A DNA stretch of 9,959 bases from Kiritimatiellia bacterium. GTDB taxonomy: Bacteria > Verrucomicrobiota > Kiritimatiellia > RFP12 > UBA1067. Where the stretch lies: the NCBI GenBank assembly GCA_024405255.1, contig JAKSOY010000164.1:1-9959 (forward strand). The letters are read 5' to 3'. This document shows, piece by piece, positions 1-6,800 of this stretch (its first letter is position 1; the number at the start of each line of letters is the position of its first letter). The translations under genes were made by a program, and so were the position numbers. The notes below the pieces were generated by a model. That model worked only from the letters and a program-made list of their open reading frames with translations. It made no database searches and was not told where the DNA came from.

Positions 1-471
1 TTCAGTACGGAGGCGGAACAGACGTTTCCGATGCCGGACATCACGGAGCGGAACGTGTGGCTCGACTGCGGCATTGGCTTTTCCGCGACATCCTCGAATC
101 GCATTGAGATCGCCTTTGGTCCCGACCTCGACGGCGACGGGTTGCTCGGCGACGACGAGGCGCCGTTCGTTTTTTCGATCGACTGCGGCAGAATGGTCGT
201 GCGAGACGGCAACGGGAATGAACTGCATTCTGAAGATGCGTTCGACTACCCGCTCCTGCTCTCCTTCGTACCCGCACGCAGAGGTGCTGGCGATATCTGG
301 AAAATCGGTTACGCCGATGAAACCCCTTTTGCCAGTGACACGTTTCCAGAAGGATTGCCGCCGTTGACCGCGTGGAACCTCGCGCGGGTGCGGATGAATG
401 GCCCCGATCTCGCATCCGCGCGAGTGTCGTTGCAGAAAAACCGATTTGCAACGGTGTTCATCATACGATGA
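1..471 (+). CDS. C-terminal part of a probable exported protein with an EF-hand-like loop (5' end outside window)
   Basis: The frame is open from base 1 to the TGA at 469-471 with no stop. The ATG at 31 has no ribosome binding site, so this is most likely the last 156 codons of a longer gene. I do not recognise the family. The visible part is one compact domain of alternating hydrophobic strands with many acidic residues. At 124-159 it has a 12-residue loop, DLDGDGLLGDDE, with Asp at positions 1, 3 and 5, Gly at 6 and Glu at 12, which fits a calcium-binding EF-hand or dockerin-type loop. It is followed by a Cys-Gly pair (SIDCGRM). The protein ends ATVFIIR, with no membrane helix, LPXTG or PEP-CTERM motif. 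That tail resembles the end of the giant protein downstream. The reading frame is well supported; its function is unknown. Confidence 0.8.
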   Translation, partial: FSTEAEQTFPMPDITERNVWLDCGIGFSATSSNRIEIAFGPDLDGDGLLGDDEAPFVFSIDCGRMVVRDGNGNELHSEDAFDYPLLLSFVPARRGAGDIWKIGYADETPFASDTFPEGLPPLTAWNLARVRMNGPDLASARVSLQKNRFATVFIIR

Positions 472-532
472 AATGACTTAGAACACAGCCATCCCATAAC
501 AGCGAGTGACCGCGAGACGGGGCAACGAACTA

Positions 533-554
533 GCCGACGTGCTACGTGAGCGGC
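533..554 (+). other. Imperfect hairpin after the first gene
   Basis: GCCGACGT (533-540) can pair with ACGT (544-547) and CGGC (551-554) around a GCT loop, leaving a three-base GAG bulge. No T-run follows, so it is not a convincing intrinsic terminator. It may be chance in GC-rich DNA. The rest of 472-621 shows no gene and no clear element apart from a second hairpin at 590-606. Confidence 0.2.
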
Positions 555-589
555 ATCCATTCGGTCTTCAAGGCGAGGTTCGGCGTACA

Positions 590-617
590 CAGGATCGTCA
601 ATCCTGAATTCCTGTTT
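590..617 (+). terminator. Weak terminator-like hairpin upstream of the giant gene
   Basis: CAGGAT (590-595) and ATCCTG (601-606) form a perfect 6-bp stem with a 5-base loop, followed by a short T-rich stretch (ending TGTTTT). The stem is short and the T-tract is poor, so termination would be weak. It is the best candidate for ending transcription of the first gene before the promoter at 622. Confidence 0.25.
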
Positions 618-621
618 TCGC

Positions 622-651
622 TTGACCGACCTTCCTGTCGTATGGTAGAAT
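622..651 (+). promoter_or_regulatory. Sigma70-type promoter with extended -10 for the giant gene
   Basis: TTGACC (622-627) matches the -35 consensus at five of six bases. TAGAAT (646-651) matches the -10 consensus at five of six, with an 18-base spacer. TG at 643-644 plus one base gives an extended -10 element. Predicted transcription start is near 657-659, leaving a leader of about 55 nt before the ATG at 712. It is correctly placed and oriented for that gene. Confidence 0.65.
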
Positions 652-663
652 GAAACTGTTTCA
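651..663. promoter_or_regulatory. Perfect inverted repeat at the predicted transcription start (candidate operator)
   Basis: TGAAAC-T-GTTTCA is a perfect 6-1-6 palindrome. It overlaps the last base of the -10 hexamer and is centred on 657, about where transcription should start. A dimeric repressor bound there would block initiation. In the RNA it could also form a small 5' hairpin, but the one-base loop makes that unlikely. The symmetry is seen directly; a regulator is inferred. Confidence 0.35.
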
Positions 664-698
664 TAGTGGCCTGTTGTCGGGTCTGGTTGTTTGAATTG

Positions 699-704
699 AA
701 GGAG
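699..704 (+). promoter_or_regulatory. Ribosome binding site deciding the start of the giant gene
   Basis: AAGGAG lies 7 bases before the ATG at 712, which is optimal spacing. An in-frame TTG at 709 directly precedes that ATG but would sit only 4 bases from the site, so ATG 712 is the better start. Confidence 0.8.
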
Positions 705-711
705 TCGGTTG

Positions 712-801
712 ATGAAGAAAACGAGACAAGTTGGATGGCGTTTTGCTGTTGGGGCGATGCCGGCGTTGGCATTGGTGGCGGGGGCGTTGCAGCTTTCCGC
801 C
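712..801 (+). other. Sec signal peptide of the giant protein
   Basis: Residues 1-30 have a basic start (KK, R5, R10), a hydrophobic core from about F11 to L28, and a likely signal peptidase I site after Leu-Ser-Ala (A30), before Gln31. There is no lipobox cysteine at the cleavage point; the nearest Cys is residue 35, too far in. Export by Sec is expected. Confidence 0.85.
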
Positions 802-3800
802 CAGCCGGCGATTTGCCTTGAGCGTCCGTATGTGTGGATGACGTTCGACAACTCGGCGAATGTGCATGCCCACTACGGACAGGTCGCGCCGACATTTAAT
901 TCCGCGAATGGTTCGCAGGTCGTTTTCGCTGACGGCATCGGGGGCGCGATCAAGGCCTCGACGTCCTATACGGGCGCGACCTATCCCGCGACCACGACCG
1001 ACCTCACGGTCATTCATCGGCTCAAAGTCGAGAACGGCGCGAAGAAGATCCTTTTCTGCTTTGGCTGTCATGGAACCGACACGGTGCAGCTCGACTACAT
1101 CACCACGGCGAACGGCACTTTGCGTCTTCAGGCGCTGACGGCGGTCAATGTGGCGGTCGACTATTCCAAGGACGGTCTCGACATCGTGCCGCCGGCGGGC
1201 GTCGACCTTACGGCCGATTTCCATGAGTATGCCTACACCTACGACCGCGCGACGAAGAAGGTGACGGTCTATCTTGATGGCGTCTACAAAGGCGAATTCA
1301 CCTCGCCCCGTTCGCTGTGCCAAGGACAGAAATTCCAGTTCTTCGCCCCGGCCGGCGGTGTCGGCAGTACGGGCCTCACCTCGAGCACGGTTGCCGAGCT
1401 TGACGACTTCAAGGTCTTCCAGCGCATCCTCACTCCGCAGGAGATGGCGGATCTGCGCACGGGACGTACCGTACCGGTCTACGGGCAGTTCCTCAGCAAC
1501 ACCGAAAAGAAGATCTGGGCCGATACCCAGCTCAAGGACCTCTACCGCTATCGGGCGCTGCGCGGCGGTTCGTCCGACTCCAAGAGTGCGGCGCTCTCGG
1601 TGTTCTCCGAATTTTCGCCGACGGCTGGCTATACGCAGTTCGAACTCTCTCCAGTGGACGAGCAGGTCTACGAGAAGGTCGTGCGGGTTGAATACCGTCA
1701 GGACGGAAACGACGTCTACGCGAAGGCGGTGGGGTGCAGCTATATCAACTGGCAGCCGAACGTGCGCAACGGCACATCCAATATCGGGCACGATTTCCGT
1801 CCGCTCGTCGGGAAGATCGCCGGACTCAAGAATGCGGGGCAGCTGGCCGAATGCAACGAGAACAGTACGCTCGCGTCTGCCGTCAACAACGGTAACTACG
1901 GCGTGATGATGCTCACGGCCGACAAACTCACTGACGACAATGCGGCGGTGCGCGACGCCGCCGGCTGGCTGGACGCACGCGAACCGGCGCCGGGTGTGCC
2001 GGTTTCCTTCCGCACGGGCAGTGGTACGTGGTCCAATGCAAATACGGGGGCGGCCTACGGTACGCTGGCCTTCGGCTGCGAGAGCGGGGCCTGGACCCTC
2101 GCCGGCGAACCGGCCACGTTCGCCGAAATCGTCAACGCGTCGCCCTGTCGGCAGAAGATCGCCTTCAAGATGTCCAATGCCGAAGGCGAGGTGCTGTCGC
2201 CCGACGTGGGCACCGCCGGCATGACGTTCACCGGCCTTGACCTGGCGGGCACGTTCTATCCCGTGGGTGGTGGTGGCGTGGTGCATGAAGGCGAGACGCA
2301 CATCGCCACCTACAACACGCGCCTCGGGCTTTCGGTCATCGACCGTCCCGCATGCTATCCGTCGAAACGTGACGCCTGGACGAACATGGTCAACATCGCG
2401 CGCATCGTCACGGCACCTGGGTCGCACACGGAAATCGACAACATTCTTGTGAATATGGCCACCTTCACGGATTCGATTCTCCTCATCGAGGGCAATACGA
2501 CGATTGGCACGATCGACTTCCCGAACGACACCTATCTCGTGATCACCAACGGCACCACCAGATTCCGCAACGGCGTGGACACGACTGCCTTGAGCCAGCG
2601 CTGGGTTAACGGTTTCATTATGGTGCATGCGGACGCGACATTGAACATTCCGAGTTTCGCGACCTGGGGATCGGACAAGTTCTTCGTCGACGGACGTCTC
2701 GTGTCGAACCGCTTTTCGATGCCCACCGGTGTCACCACCGGCCACCAGATGCAAGGCGCAGGACAGGTGGTGCTGAGCGGCGACGGCATCGTCGCGACCA
2801 CGCAGCAGACGATCACCTACGGTTTGAAGGAACTGATTCCCAATGCACCCCTATTGCCGATTCAGGCGAATCTCAATTTCGTAACCGATCCGATGCGCTA
2901 TGCGGGACCGATTACGATTCGTACCTGCACGGAAGAAAACGTTCCCGCCACGGTGGTGCAGAGCGGGTCTTTCACGCCGAATGCGGAAGCCATCAGTATC
3001 GTCGGCGGTGGCATGTTCCGCACTGACTCCACCGCAGCGGCGAACTTCTACGGTTCGCTGACGGTGGGCGAAAATACGACGGTTGATCTCTCCTCGGTGG
3101 CGGCATTCTCGGCGACCAATCTCACGCTGGGTGCCGGCTCCGAGTTGCGTATCCCCTATACCTCCGGTGTGCCGCTGGTAACGGGTTCGCTCACTTTGCC
3201 GGAAACGGGGTCCGCGTTGTTGCGTCTGACGCCAGACGCGAATTTCGCCGCCGGTGATTTCGTGCTGACGGGGCCAGACGTGGTCGTCGATCCCGCGATG
3301 GCGGAGAAACTCAACGTGTCGCTCTCCGGCAGCGCGGGTTCCGTCTACACCGCCGCGATCGTGTACGACGACGGGGCGCTCAAGTTGCGCGTCGCCAAGG
3401 AAGAGACCGCGATGACGGCAGAGATCACGTTCCCGGGCTACACCGGTTCGACGGTCCTCATCGACTTCCCGGTGCAGATCCGTCTGCCTGACTGTGTCAG
3501 CGGATTCAGCTACAGCAGCATGCATGACCCCTCGAGTGCGGACGAAATCTACTTCACCGACGCGAACGGCAATACGCTGGCGCATGAAGTCGAAATCTGG
3601 CGCAAGACGAATGCCGATCTCGATGCCTCCCTCATCTGGGTGAAGGTGCCGCTGTTCGACGCCTCGTCGAAAATCGTGATGCACTGGGGTACGGCCAAAC
3701 CCGCAGAACGGACCGTTGCCGCCACGTCGGTGTGGAGCGCTTTCGCCGGCGTGTGGCACATGAACAAAGCGAACGGTTCAGCCGGCATCCTGGAGCCGGA

Positions 3801-6800
3801 CGCCACGGGCCATGGCGTCAACGGCGCCCCGTGCGGCAGCCATCTCTCGGAATTGGCGCCGGAAATGTCGACGCTGAAGGGCATGGGCTACACTGTGTGT
3901 AACATGACCACGGCCAATCAGAATTCCAATCGGTTGGAAATGCCAAACGGCTACACGAGTCGCATCGTCAACATGTCGTACATCACAGTTAGCGGTTGGT
4001 TCAAGCGTACCAATCTGAGCGGCTACTCGCGCGCGTTCCGCTCCAAGAACGGTTCGAACGTCACTGGCTTCGAAGTGGAAATGGACGACGGCAAGGCCAA
4101 CGTCATCAAGGTGCGCGGTTCTCATTCCAACTCCTACAATCCCACCATCGACAATTTCCAGAACAACTGGGTCTATCTCGTCATCGTCTACGAAGGAACG
4201 ACGGCCAAGGTCTATTCCAACGGCGTGCTCAAGGGATCCGGCAGCATCACTACGGCCGTCGGCAACAGCGGTGCCGGCTTTGCCGTGGGTGGCTGCCTCA
4301 ATGCATCTTCCAAATCGTTGACGGGGTTCATGGATGAATTCCGCATCGCGAGCGGTTCGCTTTCGGCGGACTGGATCAAGGCCTCATACGATACCGTCAA
4401 TTCCGTTGACACCTTCTCCTCCGGTGCGGCGGTGGCGGCTGGCAAGGTCTATGACTTCCGGGACAAGGCGGGCACCTATGTGGTTGATTTCGACACGGCC
4501 GGCTACACGGTCTATGCGGGCACGGACACCGTTCTCACCATCCCCGCGAGCGGTTCGCTCATCATTGAACCCGGCATGAAGGCGACAGTCCGCGAATGGT
4601 TGGGTCCGGTCGACAACCGTGGCTACCTGAAGCTCACCGGTTCGGGACTCGTAACCGAGAGCCACAACACCGGGGCCATCGAATATGCGGGCATCTACAC
4701 GCTGGGCAACGACTATGTGAAGTCACCCACGATTTCTTCGGGAGCCAACTTCGTCTCGGGTCCGCTCAACAACTGGCTCGCGACCTCGGGCGGCACTTTC
4801 ACGGTGAGTGGCGGCCGTTTGACCCTGTTGGGGCAGATCAACTGCGGGGATGTGGCCGCGCTAGCGGGCGAGACCAAGGCGGCGCATTTCTACATGACGG
4901 GCGGCGAGGTCGTGGCACCCGAAGGTACGTTCTCGATTTCCGATGCGACGGACAAGGATTGTGAACTTGATTTGTCCGGCGGACTTTGGACGGCGCCGGT
5001 CAAGTGCTGGTATCAAAACGTGGCGATTCCCCTGGCGCGGATCAACATCTCCGGCGGTGCCGTCTTCGCACCGACGTCGACGGGATTGCGCAGCGATTGT
5101 ACGACGGCCTACAACGGCGCGTATGCCCGTTGGCGGGCGACGGTGCGCGACGGCGGTACATTCGTGCTGCCGGACGACATCAACGGACTTTTCGTGTTTG
5201 CCGGCGGTGCCGTGGAAGGTTCGCTTCGGCGTGAAACCGATTTGGACCTCTCGGTGCGCTTCGATCTTCCGTCCGCGACGACATTGGCGCTGGACGGTGC
5301 ACCCGGCGTCGTCTACCGCGCGCTTCCGTCGGCGGAATTCGCCGGTACGGGCACACTGGCCCTCAAGGACGGTGTGACGCTGGATCTCACCGACTACACG
5401 GCCACGACCAATTTCACCGGTACGATCGAAGTGCGGGAAGGTGCGACCTTGATTCTGCCGAGCAACTCGGAACCGTCCTTCCGCATTGACGCGAAAGCGG
5501 GTGGAAAGGTCAAGGTCGTGCTGACCACATTGCCGGACGAGACGCCGGCGTTTCTCGGACTTTTCAGTTCGTTGCCCGAGTCGGGCGACATGACGCTGGA
5601 GTTGGAACTGCCGGGGGCGTTGCCGCTCGGATCCTACCAGTTGGCGAATGGTACGCTGGCCGCAGGCGAACTCGCCCATCTTCGGGTCATCTTCACTGGC
5701 GCGGCAGGTGAAAGCACGGGCGGGGCGTTGGCGCTCGACGGCGAGGGACGGCTCAAAGTCGAAATCACACAGTCCGCCAATCCGGGTTTCGCGCTCGAGT
5801 GGGCGCCGGTGGATGCGACGGCGAAGGTGACCACCAACATGGCGGTCCTGGCCTGGAAGCGCTATGGCTCCGAGGATGAGACGCGCTATCCCTACTATGC
5901 GAAGGTGCCGCTGCACTTCACGGAGACGGCGACGCTGAAGGATGTCGTGTTCGAGGGCGGACTCGCACCGACGGAAATCATCGTCGATTCGGCCTCGGAC
6001 TACGTGTTCAGGGGCGAGGTCGACGTGGATGTGTGGCGTTTTGCCAAACGTGGCGCGGGACGCCTTACGCTGGATGCGCCCCGCTTCCTTTCAGTGACCA
6101 ATGTCATGGTCGAGGCGGGTACGCTGGGTTTTGGTCCCGAGGCGCGTGAAGGCGTACTTGGCGATGCGACCGTGCCGATCCGAGTGGGTGCGGGTGCAAC
6201 ACTCGACCTCTCGGATGTCTATATGGTAGACACTCAGGGGCCGCTTTGGAACAAGACGGCGGAAATCGCCGGCACGGGTGACGAGGGGCAGGGCGTTCTG
6301 TACCGCCACGGTGTGGCTTCGTTGGCACATGCCTATTCGCTCCGCAAGGTTGTGATGACCGACGATGTGTTGGTGAAGGGCGACGTGCTGGACTACACCG
6401 ACCGCATCGACGTCGGCCGCGATTGGACCGATGGTGGATTTGTCGACCCCGAGACGAACAAGACGCTGACCGTGTCGGGCGTGCTCAATGTGCATGGTCC
6501 GACGATCGCCGGCAAGATCAATGTGGTCGATGGCTGGTTGATGCCTGAAAAGGCGACAGCGTGCGTTGTGGCCCCGGAAGGATTGGACCTCGGCGCCAAT
6601 GGCGAACTGCGGTCGTTTGGAGGGAACGATGGCGTTCCTGTGGAGGCGCCGGTGCGAGTGACGGGTGAAGGGGCGGTACTGGGCAACCAGTCGCTGTTGC
6701 TCAACCAGGGACTGCAGGTGGCGTCGTCGGCGGATCTCACGGTAAACAAGATCGGCTCGGGCACGACGACGGTCTTCGGCGGCGTGACGAACGCAGGTGC

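Noticed and set aside
546..653. Small + strand frame from GTG 546 (35 codons) in the intergenic region.
   Set aside because: No ribosome binding site, an unusual start, and it runs through the promoter of the giant gene. No sign of coding constraint.
709..711. TTG as start of the giant gene.
   Set aside because: ATG follows immediately at 712 and has better spacing from AAGGAG; the signal peptide is complete from the ATG.
1057..1071. CxxCH (CFGCH), the covalent haem c attachment motif, in the giant protein.
   Set aside because: It lies inside a strand of the first LamG domain, occurs only once, and no cytochrome-like surroundings are visible. Most likely coincidence, though conservation in homologues would be a quick test.
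2265..2278. Short GGT-type run encoding a Gly4 stretch.
   Set aside because: Too short to be a meaningful tandem repeat or phase-variation tract; fits a flexible turn in a Gly-rich protein.
661..2754. Long open frame on the - strand (697 codons) opposite the start of the giant gene, and a similar one at 6091-8142 (683 codons).
   Set aside because: Both are Arg/His-rich with no recognisable domain, and lie entirely or mostly opposite a coding frame with convincing domains. GC-rich third positions in the sense gene remove stops from the antisense frame.
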